This document shows positions 1-9,128 of a DNA stretch of 64,000 bases, piece by piece. The translations under genes and the position numbers were made by a program. Under the pieces are notes generated by a model that saw nothing but the letters and a program-made list of their open reading frames with translations, was not told where the DNA came from and did no database searches. The number at the start of each line of letters is the position of its first letter. Positions within the stretch are counted from its first letter, which is position 1. Origin of the DNA: Verrucomicrobiaceae bacterium E54 (GTDB taxonomy: Bacteria > Verrucomicrobiota > Verrucomicrobiia > Verrucomicrobiales > Akkermansiaceae); the NCBI GenBank assembly GCA_022548915.1, contig JAKZES010000009.1:62001-126000 (forward strand), read 5' to 3'.

Positions 1-1620
1 CTCCACGAGCTGGGTCAGCCGCTGCACGCCTTCGATGCCGCCAAGGTCTCGGGCGACATCGTCGTCCGCAGTGCCAGGGACGGCGAGGTCTTCAAGGCTC
101 TCGACGAGGCCGACTACCCGCTCGAAACCGGAGACTGCGTGATTTCCGATGAATCCGGTGCGGCGCTGGCCCTCGGCGGCGTGATGGGCGGGCTCGACAG
201 CGGGGTCGTGGAAGGCACCACCGACATCCTTCTCGAGTCGGCTTACTTCACCCCTTCCCGGATCCGCCGCACCTCGCGCCGCACGGCGCTGATGTCGGAC
301 TCCTCGTATCGCTTCGAACGGGGTGTCGATCCCGCGGGTGTCGACCCTGCCTCGGCCCTGGCCGTGAAGCTCATCCTCGAGCTTGCCGGCGGCAGCGCCG
401 AGGCCGCGAGCCGGGTTGCCGGCGAGGCTCCGACCCTCACCGGTCCGGTCGCTCTCGACCTGGACCGCCTCGACCAGCTCAGCGGCGGCAGCATTTCCCA
501 CGCCGACGCCGAATCCATTCTCACCCGTCTCGGGTTGGGCAAGAACACCGACGGGCTGTGGGAGGTTCCGTCCTTCCGGGCGGATCTCCAGCGGCACATC
601 GACCTGGTCGAGGAAATCGTCCGCGTGAAGGGCCTCGATGCCGTGCCGTCGCGGCTGCGGGGCAGCTTCGTGCCATCGAGCCCGGTCGACCACGCCTACG
701 ATGCCGACATGCGCCTTCGGCAGCGTCTGACCGGTCTGGGATTCCACGAGTGCCAGACGATCAAGCTGATCTCCGACGCCCAACTCGCCGACGCGCTGCC
801 GCTCAAGCCGCTGCGCGACGGTGACACGATCCGCGTGAGCCTCCCGCTCAGCGAGGATCACGCCGTGATGCGCCCGAGCCTCGCTCCCGGCCTCCTCAGC
901 TCGGCAGCCCGCAACATCCGTCAGGGTGCCACCAGCCTGCGTCTCTTCGAGATGGGCCGCTTCTTCCGCAACGCTGGCGGGGGCAAGGCCACCGACCTCG
1001 AAGCCGACGCACTCGGAATCCTCCTTTCCGGACCTTGCCAACCCGCCGGCTGGGATGGCTCACCGTCGAGCGCGGACGGGTTCGACCTGCTCGCCGCCAT
1101 CCAGGCACTGGTTCCGGGCACCAAGGTGCGTCTGTCGCCGCGCGAGCGCGACGGCTGGGCACTTGGGGCGGACATCCAGGCGGCAGGACAGAACCTCGGC
1201 TCTTTCGCCATGGTGGCACCCGCCCGCCAGCGCAATCTCGACGCACCCAACCCGGTCTTCCTCGCCGAACTCGACCTGGCCAAGCTGCGCAAGCTTTCGG
1301 CGGTTTCGAACGACATCGAGGAGCTTCCGCTGTACCCCGGCTCCAGCCGCGACGCGGCGATCGATGCCCCCATCGATCTCGCGAATGCCGAAATCGAAAA
1401 GGCCCTCTCGAAGGTCAACGAGCCGCTCCTCACGGGCTTCGAGTGCTTCGACCTCTTCACCGATGCCAGCGGCGAACGGCTTGCTGCCGACCGCAAGTCG
1501 ATCGCCTACCGGCTTCACTACCGTTCACCGGAAAAAACGCTCAAGACCAAGGAGGTCGACAAGGCGCACCAAGCGATCCTCGATCATCTGGCCAAAAGCC
1601 TGCCGATCCAGTTCCGCTGA
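1..1620 (+). CDS. pheT: Phenylalanine-tRNA ligase beta subunit, 3' part of the gene
   Basis: The gene enters from the left edge: frame 1 is open from base 1 and encodes 539 residues to the TGA at 1618-1620. The first visible residues (LHELGQPLHAFD) match the B3/B4 region of bacterial PheT. The C-terminus (YRSPEKTLKTKEVDKAH) belongs to the anticodon-binding FDX-ACB domain. With the alpha subunit, PheT forms the alpha2-beta2 cytoplasmic enzyme that charges tRNA-Phe; the beta subunit binds tRNA and edits Tyr-tRNA-Phe. The N-terminal third (EMAP-type tRNA-binding and B1 regions) and pheS would lie upstream of the window. Nothing looks degenerate in the visible part. Confidence 0.96.
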   Translation, partial: LHELGQPLHAFDAAKVSGDIVVRSARDGEVFKALDEADYPLETGDCVISDESGAALALGGVMGGLDSGVVEGTTDILLESAYFTPSRIRRTSRRTALMSDSSYRFERGVDPAGVDPASALAVKLILELAGGSAEAASRVAGEAPTLTGPVALDLDRLDQLSGGSISHADAESILTRLGLGKNTDGLWEVPSFRADLQRHIDLVEEIVRVKGLDAVPSRLRGSFVPSSPVDHAYDADMRLRQRLTGLGFHECQTIKLISDAQLADALPLKPLRDGDTIRVSLPLSEDHAVMRPSLAPGLLSSAARNIRQGATSLRLFEMGRFFRNAGGGKATDLEADALGILLSGPCQPAGWDGSPSSADGFDLLAAIQALVPGTKVRLSPRERDGWALGADIQAAGQNLGSFAMVAPARQRNLDAPNPVFLAELDLAKLRKLSAVSNDIEELPLYPGSSRDAAIDAPIDLANAEIEKALSKVNEPLLTGFECFDLFTDASGERLAADRKSIAYRLHYRSPEKTLKTKEVDKAHQAILDHLAKSLPIQFR

Positions 1621-1789
1621 CGATCGGCTCGGGGGTGACACGCTCCGAGCGCCATGACTTCGGGCGGTCGGCTGTCGGCCGACACGGAGACGCCGGGCTT
1701 TTCCAAGCCTCCCGGAGCCGTGGCTACACAGCGAACCCACTCACGGCAGCGTGGACGTCGCCCCGCCCCGTGGCCGGAGCCACTCCATC

Positions 1790-2023
1790 TCACCCGAGGT
1801 CCTCGCTCGTCACCGAGGTCTGCTCGCGGGAACCCAGCAGCTCGGCCTGCTCGATGACGCGCCGCGGCGCGTCATCAAAGCGGTAGCTGTGGCAATTCGG
1901 ACATAGCACGACCTGGCTGCCGACGATCGAGTCGCAACCCTCACAGACCTTGTATCCCCGGGGATTTTCGGCGATCTGCCGGGCTTTCTCCCGGCGGCTG
2001 TCGATGGGTGTGGAATCACTCAT
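1790..2023 (-). CDS. Small zinc-ribbon protein of unknown function
   Basis: A 77-residue protein with two CxxC knuckles (CEGC and CPNC) about 17 residues apart, the layout of a one-zinc ribbon. There is no signal peptide or membrane segment, so it is probably cytoplasmic. It lies downstream of rpsT on the same strand, separated by a hairpin that looks like a terminator, so it may be expressed by read-through or from its own weak promoter. The start is the ATG at 2021-2023. The fold is a confident guess; a partner or target cannot be named. The 169 bases between pheT and this gene hold no gene or RNA that I can recognise. Confidence 0.7.
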   Translation of the reverse strand: MSDSTPIDSRREKARQIAENPRGYKVCEGCDSIVGSQVVLCPNCHSYRFDDAPRRVIEQAELLGSREQTSVTSEDLG

Positions 2024-2037
2024 GGGTGGAAAGAGAA

Positions 2038-2069
2038 GAGGCGGCCCCGGAACAATCCAGCGCCGCCTC
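2038..2069 (-). terminator. Probable rho-independent terminator after rpsT
   Basis: Read on the minus strand, an 8-bp perfect stem GAGGCGGC / GCCGCCTC is followed by a pyrimidine-rich, T-containing tail (ttctcttt, bases 2037-2030). It sits 26 bases past the rpsT stop codon, as expected for a terminator of the single-gene rpsT unit. The tail is not a pure T-run, so termination may be partial. Confidence 0.6.
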
Positions 2070-2095
2070 GGAAAGAGGTTGGTCTCCCGGGCGGC

Positions 2096-2359
2096 TCAGC
2101 CCACCGAAGCCACCGACTTCGCGGCACGGCTCTTGAGGTTGGCGGCCTTGTTCTTGTGAATCATGCCCTTCTTGGCCGCCTTGTCCACGGCCGAGGAGAA
2201 CTTCGACAGGGATTCGGCCGCTGCTTTCGCGTCACCGGCCTCGGCGGCGGCAAGGGTCTCCTTGCGGAGCGTCTTGATGGTGCTCTTGCGCTGGCGGTTG
2301 CGCTCGGTGCGGACCTTGGTCTGACGAACGCGCTTGAGGGCTGACTTGTGGTTGGCCAT
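2096..2359 (-). CDS. rpsT: 30S ribosomal protein S20
   Basis: An 87-residue, very basic protein beginning MANHKSALKR, the hallmark N-terminus of S20, with the expected run of Arg/Lys and a C-terminal helix containing HKNKAANLKSR. S20 binds the 5' and 3' minor domains of 16S rRNA during assembly of the small subunit. Length is normal for the family. The gene has its own promoter candidate (-35 TTGACA at 2430-2435, -10 TAAAGT at 2408-2413 on the minus strand) and a hairpin terminator at 2038-2069, so it appears to be a monocistronic unit. Confidence 0.96.
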   Translation of the reverse strand: MANHKSALKRVRQTKVRTERNRQRKSTIKTLRKETLAAAEAGDAKAAAESLSKFSSAVDKAAKKGMIHKNKAANLKSRAAKSVASVG

Positions 2360-2407
2360 GGATGCTGAAAATCGGTTCGGGAGCGCCTTTTCCGGCGCGG
2401 GGGCGGG

Positions 2408-2435
2408 ACTTTAGGACCTTGGCCCGCCTTGTCAA
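2408..2435 (-). promoter_or_regulatory. Sigma70-type promoter candidate for rpsT
   Basis: On the minus strand a perfect -35 hexamer TTGACA (2435-2430) is followed after 16 bases by TAAAGT (2413-2408), about 48 bases before the rpsT ATG. A match of this quality is unlikely by chance in DNA this rich in GC, and it resembles the tig promoter candidate at 9041. Confidence 0.55.
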
Positions 2436-2452
2436 GCTCGTGAGCAACAATC

Positions 2453-3085
2453 TCAGGGCGAGGAAACGAGGCCGTAGAGCCTGGCGGCGCCCCGGTTCTT
2501 GTTCACGTATTCCCGGCCTTCCGAGGTCTGGAGCAGCGAACCGCGGAAGACGCGCACCTCGGCGCCCTCCCCGACCCGGTCGTAAAGGTCCACCACGTCC
2601 TTCATCCCCATCCGGATGCAGCCATACGAGGCCGGCCGGCCCAGGCGCCACTCCTCCGGGGTGCCGTGAATGTAGATCAGGCGGCGGAAGGTGTTCTTGT
2701 TGTGCCAGTCCTTGCCGCTCAGCCACATGATGCGGCTGACGATGGGATCGCGACCGGGGGCGTTCGGCTTGAGAATCTCCCCGGTGGGACGCCGGCTCTT
2801 GAAGACCATGCCCTTGGGCTCGCCGCTTCCGATCTTCTTCGCGACTTCCATGCGGCCCAGAGGCGTGCGGTTGCTGCCTTGCTGCGAGCCCAGACCGAAT
2901 TTCGAGGTCGAGATCGCGTAGCTCTTCACCGGCTTGCCGTCGCGAACCAGAAGCATCCGCTGGTCACGGACGCTGACGAGCATCTTGTTCCGGGTGTCCT
3001 TCCCGCCCCCGCAGGAGCTCAGGAGCATCCCGCCGCCGACCAGCAGCAGCGAGAAAAGGAGGTTGCGCAGAATGTTCGGGTGCAT
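2453..3085 (-). CDS. L,D-transpeptidase (YkuD) lipoprotein
   Basis: This 210-residue protein starts at the ATG 3083-3085; a TTG five codons upstream is also in frame but would spoil the signal peptide. The N-terminus is a lipoprotein signal with lipobox LLSSC followed by GGG. The catalytic YkuD motif is present as the HGTPEE histidine and ASYGCIRM, whose Cys is the nucleophile. Such enzymes make 3-3 crosslinks in peptidoglycan or attach lipoproteins to it; which one cannot be told here. The gene lies 30 bases downstream of the GT2 gene on the same strand and is probably co-transcribed with it. Confidence 0.88.
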   Translation of the reverse strand: MHPNILRNLLFSLLLVGGGMLLSSCGGGKDTRNKMLVSVRDQRMLLVRDGKPVKSYAISTSKFGLGSQQGSNRTPLGRMEVAKKIGSGEPKGMVFKSRRPTGEILKPNAPGRDPIVSRIMWLSGKDWHNKNTFRRLIYIHGTPEEWRLGRPASYGCIRMGMKDVVDLYDRVGEGAEVRVFRGSLLQTSEGREYVNKNRGAARLYGLVSSP

Positions 3086-3115
3086 GGCGGTGAAGTCCAA
3101 TGGACACCCCCGGTC

Positions 3116-4612
3116 TCACGCCGACTCGTCGCCGGCCTCGCGGCCGCTCGGCAGAAGGCGGGCCAAGGATGATACGGAAGTGTAAAAGAAACCGACCGGG
3201 AAGGGAAGCAGAAGAATCGAGGCGGGCCAGCGTCCGTCGAGGGCCGCTTCCACGACCACGAAGAGGAAGAAAAAGCCGAACAGAAGCTCGACCACCGGCG
3301 TCAGCGTCTTCATCGCCTTGTAGCTGCTCTTCTTCCAATCCGAGCGCTTCTTCTTGTGCTCGATGCCATACTTCGGCGTGCGTACGAAGCCGGACTGGTG
3401 GTTGAAGATGGCCTCGATCACCGCCTTGGCATTGTTGATCGACATGCCGATGCCCAGCGCCAGCAACAGCGGCAGGTAGGGCACTTCCTTCCACCAGCTC
3501 TGGGGACGCAGCGCCTTCTGCGCCGTCACGTAGAAGACGATCACCGAAACCGAAGCGAAGAAGAAAATCGGGATGTTGACGATGTAGTAGGTCAACGGTC
3601 CGAAATCGGGTGCCGCATGCTGGTTCGGGTAGATTAGGAAGCACAGGCAGATAAGCAGCAGGTAGGCGAAATTCGAGGTCAGGTGGGCCGTCGCCTCAAG
3701 CTTCGCATAGATCGGAGCGTTGCTGCGCCAGATCGCCGGAAGCACCTTCTTGCAGACCTGGATCGACCCCTTGGTCCAGCGGTGCTGCTGGCTCTTGAAG
3801 CCATCCATGTCGACCGGAAGCTCGGCCGGAGTCTCGACTTCCTTGAGGAAGATGAAGCGCCACCCCTTGAGCTGGGCGCGGTAGCTGAGGTCCATGTCCT
3901 CGGTGAGCGTGTCGTGTTCCCATCCGCCGGCGTCGGCGATGCAGGACTTCCTCCAGATGCCGGCCGTGCCGTTGAAGGTGAAAAAGCGACCGCTGCGGTT
4001 GCGCGCGGTCTGCTCGAGCTCAAGGTGCCCGTCGAGGAACATCGCCTGGATCCGGGTCAGCAGGTTGAAGGTCCGGTTGAGGTGACCCCAGCGGGTCTGG
4101 ATCATCCCGATCCGGTCGTCCGAGAAATAGTGGATCGTCTTTTCGAGCACGTCCGGATTCGGAACAAAATCCGCGTCCAGGATGAAGAGATACTCGCCCT
4201 TGGCGAATTTCGTGCCGTTCTCCAGCGCACCCGCCTTGTATCCGGTCCGGTCGGTGCGGTGGATCATCTCGGCATCGAAACCCTGCGCCTTCAGGCGCTC
4301 GACCCCGGCGCGGCAGATGTCGGTCGTCTCGTCGGTCGAGTCGTCCAGCACCTGGATCTGGAGCTTGTCCTTCGGATAGTCGATCTTCGCGACTGAATCC
4401 AGCAGGCGGTCGACGACGTGGAGTTCATTGAAGACCGGGAGCTGGACCGTCACCAGCGGCCGCTCCTCGAAACGGCGAAGCGGCTCCGGCTTCTTGCGGG
4501 AATGCTTGAGGTAGAGATAGACGATGCCCAGGCGGTGCATGCCGTATCCCGAGAGACCGAGAAGCACGAGGATGTAGGAGGCATACCAAAGGGGTGAGGA
4601 CCACAATTCCAT
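3116..4612 (-). CDS. Processive GT2-family membrane glycosyltransferase (cellulose/mannan synthase-like)
   Basis: A 498-residue inner-membrane protein. An N-terminal membrane helix (about 8-35) precedes a GT-A catalytic domain with the four processive GT2 signatures: DD (90-91), DAD (146-148), TED (237-239) and QQHRW (275-279). Roughly four further hydrophobic segments follow from about 310 on. The motifs mean a nucleotide-sugar is polymerised and probably extruded through the membrane, as in cellulose synthase or CslA-type mannan synthases. No BcsB, c-di-GMP PilZ domain or polysaccharide lyase is adjacent, so the polymer is unknown. The downstream partner is the L,D-transpeptidase lipoprotein, 30 bases away, suggesting an envelope role. 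Confidence 0.87.
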   Translation of the reverse strand: MELWSSPLWYASYILVLLGLSGYGMHRLGIVYLYLKHSRKKPEPLRRFEERPLVTVQLPVFNELHVVDRLLDSVAKIDYPKDKLQIQVLDDSTDETTDICRAGVERLKAQGFDAEMIHRTDRTGYKAGALENGTKFAKGEYLFILDADFVPNPDVLEKTIHYFSDDRIGMIQTRWGHLNRTFNLLTRIQAMFLDGHLELEQTARNRSGRFFTFNGTAGIWRKSCIADAGGWEHDTLTEDMDLSYRAQLKGWRFIFLKEVETPAELPVDMDGFKSQQHRWTKGSIQVCKKVLPAIWRSNAPIYAKLEATAHLTSNFAYLLLICLCFLIYPNQHAAPDFGPLTYYIVNIPIFFFASVSVIVFYVTAQKALRPQSWWKEVPYLPLLLALGIGMSINNAKAVIEAIFNHQSGFVRTPKYGIEHKKKRSDWKKSSYKAMKTLTPVVELLFGFFFLFVVVEAALDGRWPASILLLPFPVGFFYTSVSSLARLLPSGREAGDESA

Positions 4613-4855
4613 GACGTTGGGCGGGTGGGGGTTGGGAAGGCGCGGCGGCGAGGGCTCGACTGGAGTTTGAAAGCAAGCGGCAGGCCGATTCGGGAATCGC
4701 CATCAGAGGCTGGAAGGCCGACGATTTCCGGGTGGTGGATGGTTTTCCACCCGGCCGGAGGCCAACACGGAAAGGATCCCGGGTCAAGCTTCGAGAATCC
4801 GAACCTTTCGCTCATTCCCGTTGCTCTTGCGGCTTCCTGCTGCCAGATTGGGCCC

Positions 4856-5692
4856 ATGAAGACATTGCTGGCATTGGTTTCCACGCTGGCCCTCGTAGCG
4901 CCCGTCACGGCCCAGGAGGAAGAGCCGGACTTCCGGAAGGAGATTCCACCGGATCTTCTGGAAGATCCCCATGTCCGGGAGGAACTGGCGATCAACGAGT
5001 TCACGGCTCCGTCGATCTCGAGGATCTTCGATTCGCTCGATTCGCTGGCCCCCCTCCCCTTGGGCGATCATCCCCGGGAGATCCCGGAAAAGATGCCCCT
5101 CAACCGCGCCGATCTCGCCATCGAGCTCGGCTTCCTGATCGCCGACGGCTTCCTGGTCGTGCAGGTGGGCGAACTCAGCAAGGTCGAGGATTTTGCCTCG
5201 CAACTCACCCGCTACGCCAAGGCCCTCGGGGCCGGCGAGCGCATCAACCGCCACGCCGCCAGCCTGCTGGAATCGGCACGGGCCGGCAAGGTGGACCAGC
5301 TCAAGAAGGAGCTCTCCGCGACCCAGAAAGACGTGGAAAGGGAGCTCGTCACGCTCCGCGACGCCGATCTGGCCCACCTGATTTCCCTCGGAGGGTGGAT
5401 CCGGGCGCTTCACGTCGCTTCCGGAGCGGTCGAGAAGCAGTTCAGCGATGAACGGGCACGCGAAGTCATGCGCGAGGACATCGCCGACTACTACTCGTCC
5501 ATCGTCGGTTCCCTGGAGCCCAGGATCGCCGAACGCCCGACCTTCATCGAGATGCGGAACGTTCTCGCCGGCATGCGCAGCGCCATGCTCATCGAGGTCG
5601 GGGAATCCCCGACCGAGGAAGACATCGCCGAGATCCACAAGCAGGCCGCCCGGCTCGCCAAGCTGGCCCTGACCCGGGAGGAAGGCAACTGA
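4856..5692 (+). CDS. Exported protein of unknown function
   Basis: A 278-residue protein with a clear Sec signal peptide (MKTLLALVSTLALVAPVTAQ, cleavage after TAQ). The open frame extends upstream to 4625, but only the ATG at 4856 gives a signal peptide. The mature part is acidic and largely helical, with a charged stretch near the middle (KKELSATQKDVERELVTLRD) that could form a short coiled coil. I recognise no catalytic motif. It is divergent from the GT2 gene (243-base gap, nothing recognised in it) and lies 24 bases ahead of ygfZ, so the two are probably transcribed together. Probably periplasmic. Confidence 0.75.
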   Translation: MKTLLALVSTLALVAPVTAQEEEPDFRKEIPPDLLEDPHVREELAINEFTAPSISRIFDSLDSLAPLPLGDHPREIPEKMPLNRADLAIELGFLIADGFLVVQVGELSKVEDFASQLTRYAKALGAGERINRHAASLLESARAGKVDQLKKELSATQKDVERELVTLRDADLAHLISLGGWIRALHVASGAVEKQFSDERAREVMREDIADYYSSIVGSLEPRIAERPTFIEMRNVLAGMRSAMLIEVGESPTEEDIAEIHKQAARLAKLALTREEGN

Positions 5693-5716
5693 GCCCCGGG
5701 GCACCGCCCGCGCCTC

Positions 5717-6529
5717 ATGACACGACGCCTCCCCACCGAGTCGCCCGCGCTGCTCTCGTTTCGCGGCCCGGATGCCGTCCGCTACCTCAATGGACAGCTC
5801 ACTCAGGACGTCCGTGACCTGGGGAACACCGCCCTGCCCTCCTGCGTCACCGATGCCAAAGGGCGCCTCCAGTTTCTCGTCTCCGTGTTCCGGGGGCCGG
5901 AAGACGACGAGATCCGGATCGCGGGCGACTCCGCCCGCGCCGAGGAACTGCGGGCGCGCCTGGAGCGCTACCTGATCGCCGACGACGTCGAAGTCGAGGA
6001 CCTCAGCGGTCAATGGATCCGCGTGCATGCCGAAGGCCCGCTGGACGGCGCGGAGATGGCGCGGGATGCCGGGGGCCTCTTCGGCTCCGGCATCGACCAC
6101 TGGTTCTCCCCGGATGCCGAGCCTCCCGGTGAAATGATTCCCGATGCGGAAGCCGAGTCGCTGCGGGTCGCCGCCGGCATCCCGGCCTGGGGCCGGGAAC
6201 TCGAGGAAGGCATGCTGCCACCCGAGGCGGGACTCGATCGGACCGCCATTTCCTACCACAAGGGCTGCTACATCGGGCAGGAGGTGCTTTCGCGGATCAA
6301 GTCCATCGGACGCGTGAACCGCCGCCTCGCTCGCCTGAGCACCTCGGCAACGGGCCCGACCTCCCTCCACTTGGCCGGCCGGGAATGCGGCACCCTCACC
6401 AGTGTCGACCCGGCCGCCGCCGAGGATGGAACCCGGCTCGCCCTCGGCTACCTGCGGAAGTCCGCCTATGAGGAGACGGTCTTCGAATCGCCGGAGGGTC
6501 ACCGGACCCGGCTCCTCGGCTGGGCTTGA
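5717..6529 (+). CDS. ygfZ: Folate-binding YgfZ/GcvT-like protein
   Basis: A 270-residue member of the YgfZ family (COG0354). The diagnostic motif K-G-C-Y-x-G-Q-E is present as HKGCYIGQEVLSR near residue 180, and the N-terminus has the GcvT-like sequence YLNGQLTQDV. In Escherichia coli YgfZ uses tetrahydrofolate to help build or repair iron-sulfur clusters in a subset of enzymes; the motif Cys is required. Iron-sulfur clients in this window would include NadA and the NrdG activase. The gene converges on bamA with a 30-base gap. Confidence 0.9.
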   Translation: MTRRLPTESPALLSFRGPDAVRYLNGQLTQDVRDLGNTALPSCVTDAKGRLQFLVSVFRGPEDDEIRIAGDSARAEELRARLERYLIADDVEVEDLSGQWIRVHAEGPLDGAEMARDAGGLFGSGIDHWFSPDAEPPGEMIPDAEAESLRVAAGIPAWGRELEEGMLPPEAGLDRTAISYHKGCYIGQEVLSRIKSIGRVNRRLARLSTSATGPTSLHLAGRECGTLTSVDPAAAEDGTRLALGYLRKSAYEETVFESPEGHRTRLLGWA

Positions 6530-6559
6530 ACCCAGCTCCGCCCTCTGGCAGCGACCCGA

Positions 6560-8944
6560 TCAGTACTCGTACTGCAGCGAGAACTGGAATCTTCCTCCCT
6601 GGTCCGCAACCGGATCCGGGCTTTCGATCGGAATCGCATAGTCGAGCGCCAGCGGCACCGGACTCATCGGAAGCTTGAGCCGGACACCAAAGCCAAGGTC
6701 ACTGTAAAGATCGCTCGGATCGGGATCCCATGCCGAGGCATTGACAAAGCCCATGTCGTAGAAGGCGGCCACCCGGATCTGGTCGATGACCGGGACGGTG
6801 TACTCCACGGAGAAGAACCCGAGCGATTGTCCCCCGACCACTTCCTGCGTCACCGGATCCCGCGGGCCGACGTCGCGGAAGTCGAAGCCCCGCAGGGTGC
6901 GGGCACCACCGAGATAGAGCCGGTCGAAGACCGGAACGGTTCCACTGGTCGCGTCGACGAAGGCAAGCTCACCCTGGACGGAAAGGATCGTGTCCCAGCG
7001 GAGGTTCCAGTACTGCTGGCCGCGCATGGTCAGCCCGATCGTGTCCACATCCCCGCCCAGGAAGGTCCCGGCGACACTGATTCCGATGTCCACCTTGGCT
7101 CCCTCGCGGGTTTCGATGAGGGCGTCGCGGGTGTCGTAGACCCAGTTGGCGCTGATCGAACTGCGCAGGTAATCCCCGCCCTCGCCGGTCAGCAGCGACG
7201 GCGGCGTGCCCGGGGGCAGACCGGCGTTGAGGATCGCCACGCTGTTCAGCAACTCGATCTCGACATTCTCGAGCCGGTATTCGGCGCTGATGTAAGTCCG
7301 CTCGGTGAGCGGCTTGCGGATCCCGATCGCTCCCCCGGCGTTCGTCTGTTCGTAGAAATCCGAGAAGAACTGGGAGTCGCGGTAGAACAGCTCGCCGGTG
7401 AGCGCCAGCTGCTGGCCCATGAACCACGGCTCCGTCAGCGAGATCGAGAAGTCGGTCCGCTCCGAGCCGATGCGCAGGTTCGTCGCGAAACGCTGCCCGC
7501 CACCGGTGAAGGACCAGGGGTTGGTGATGTCGAAGTTCGACTGCTCGAGGCTGACGAAACCGACCACGTTGTCGATCGAGCTGAAGCCGATGCCCGCGGA
7601 AATCGACCCGGTCCGGCGCTCGCTGACCAGGATGTCCACGTCGCGGTAGTTGCCGCCGCGCGCGCTCGGTGACGAGGAGACCGAGACGTTGTTGAAGTAT
7701 TGCAGGCCGTTCAGACGAGAGGTGGTCGTGTCCAGTTCGACCGAGTTGAACTCATCCCCGGGCTTGAGCGGCACCTCCCGCCGGATCACCCGGTCCTGGG
7801 TCTTGGTGTTGCCCTCGATGTTGACGTTGCCCACCCGGAAGCGGCGACCCTCGGTGACCCGGTAGATCACGTTGACCTGGTTGGGACCCGCATCGCGGAT
7901 GTCCGGAGTCACGGTGGCATCGGCATAGCCTCTCGAACCGTAGTAGCTGCGGATGGTCGTCATGTCCGCCCGCATCTTCTTCGAGTTGTAGGCATCCCCC
8001 CCCTGCAGGGTCAGGGCCGGATACAGCTCCTCCTCGTTGAAGACGGTCATCGGCCCGAAGCCGACACCCTTCACGGTGTATTTGTCGCCTTCGTTGATCG
8101 GAATCACGAGATCGGTGCGGCCATCCCCCACCGGCTCCCGCCGGACGCCCGGACTGCTCGCCCGCAGGTAGCCCTTCGAGCGGTAGTAATCGAGCACCGC
8201 TTCCAGATCCTCGTCCAGCTGGTCGACCTCGAAACGTCCGGAGTTCGTGAAGAAGGAGAACAAGCCCTTCTCCTTGATGCTCATCTGACGACGCAGCGTC
8301 CGGTCATCGAACACCGAATTCCCTTCGAAACGGATGTCGCGGATCTCGTTCTTCGCCCCTTCCTCGATGACGAAAATCAGTTCCGATCCGTTGCCCGACG
8401 GGGACGGCTGGACCCGGTGACTGATCAGCACGTCCGGGTAGCCGGCGTCCTCGTAGTAGTTCTCGAGGTTGTCCCGGGCATCGAGAATCATCTGGTCGCT
8501 GAGGGCCCCGCCCGCCTTGAGCTCGGAGGCCTTGGCCAGCTTGTTGTCGGAAAAGACCGAATTGCCAACAAAACCGACGCCGACGATCTCACTGCGGGGA
8601 ACGATGGCATAGACCACCCTCACCCCGTCGGCACCCACCGGCTCGGCCAGCACGCGGACGTCGTCCACGAAACCGGACTCGTAGAGCGAGCGGATGTCAT
8701 TGTCGATGGTGTCGGTCCGGTAGTCCGAACCGGCCCGGAGCTGGATGTTGTTCCGGAGCCGCGCCTCGTCCACCGCACGGCGGTCGCCCTCGTAGCGGAA
8801 ATCCACCGAGGAAACCCGCTTGCCCTCGAAGTCCTGCGCGGACGCTTCGTCGGCGCCGATCCCCAGAAAAACAGCCGTCGCCAGAACCACTCCGCTTGCT
8901 CGTGCGAGCCCGCGCCTCATGCGTGAAAGGATTGAAATTCCCAT
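6560..8944 (-). CDS. bamA: Outer membrane protein assembly factor BamA
   Basis: A 794-residue protein in the Omp85 family. After a signal peptide (cleavage near ASAQ) come about five POTRA repeats (roughly residues 30-420), then the C-terminal 16-strand barrel with the conserved VRGF-type lid-loop motif seen here as LRGFDF. The chain ends in SLQYEY, an aromatic-terminated beta-signal. BamA folds and inserts barrel proteins, such as the LptD encoded at 35.3 kb. The start was placed at the ATG 8942-8944 because it gives a coherent signal peptide; an ATG eight codons later is also possible. A TTGACG sequence at 8987-8992 on the minus strand may be its -35 box. Confidence 0.95.
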   Translation of the reverse strand: MGISILSRMRRGLARASGVVLATAVFLGIGADEASAQDFEGKRVSSVDFRYEGDRRAVDEARLRNNIQLRAGSDYRTDTIDNDIRSLYESGFVDDVRVLAEPVGADGVRVVYAIVPRSEIVGVGFVGNSVFSDNKLAKASELKAGGALSDQMILDARDNLENYYEDAGYPDVLISHRVQPSPSGNGSELIFVIEEGAKNEIRDIRFEGNSVFDDRTLRRQMSIKEKGLFSFFTNSGRFEVDQLDEDLEAVLDYYRSKGYLRASSPGVRREPVGDGRTDLVIPINEGDKYTVKGVGFGPMTVFNEEELYPALTLQGGDAYNSKKMRADMTTIRSYYGSRGYADATVTPDIRDAGPNQVNVIYRVTEGRRFRVGNVNIEGNTKTQDRVIRREVPLKPGDEFNSVELDTTTSRLNGLQYFNNVSVSSSPSARGGNYRDVDILVSERRTGSISAGIGFSSIDNVVGFVSLEQSNFDITNPWSFTGGGQRFATNLRIGSERTDFSISLTEPWFMGQQLALTGELFYRDSQFFSDFYEQTNAGGAIGIRKPLTERTYISAEYRLENVEIELLNSVAILNAGLPPGTPPSLLTGEGGDYLRSSISANWVYDTRDALIETREGAKVDIGISVAGTFLGGDVDTIGLTMRGQQYWNLRWDTILSVQGELAFVDATSGTVPVFDRLYLGGARTLRGFDFRDVGPRDPVTQEVVGGQSLGFFSVEYTVPVIDQIRVAAFYDMGFVNASAWDPDPSDLYSDLGFGVRLKLPMSPVPLALDYAIPIESPDPVADQGGRFQFSLQYEY

Positions 8945-9040
8945 GTGTTGGTGCGTTGCGTGATGAAACCTGCCGGACCCCCGCTCCGTCAAGGCCCATG
9001 TCGGGCGGGTAGGCGCCGCCCGCCGGTCGATCTACTTCGT

Positions 9041-9069
9041 TTGACAAGCCCCGGCCCGACTCCTTAGCT
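9041..9069 (+). promoter_or_regulatory. Sigma70-type promoter candidate for tig-clpP(-clpX)
   Basis: TTGACA at 9041-9046, a 17-base spacer, then TTAGCT at 9064-9069, ending 59 bases before the tig ATG in the divergent space shared with bamA. Perfect -35 and optimal spacing make this the clearest promoter in the window. Confidence 0.6.
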
Positions 9070-9128
9070 TCCCGCCCCCTGCCCGCGGGACCGTGAGGCG
9101 GATCGTGAGGCCTTTCCCACTCCAGAAC

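Noticed and set aside
1621-1789. Possible tRNA or small RNA after pheT
   Set aside because: No cloverleaf pairing or conserved TPsiC (GGTTCRA) box could be found on either strand.
4784-6502. Long minus-strand frame (572 codons) opposite the exported protein and ygfZ
   Set aside because: Both plus-strand genes have family or signal-peptide support; the antisense frame is a result of high GC content.
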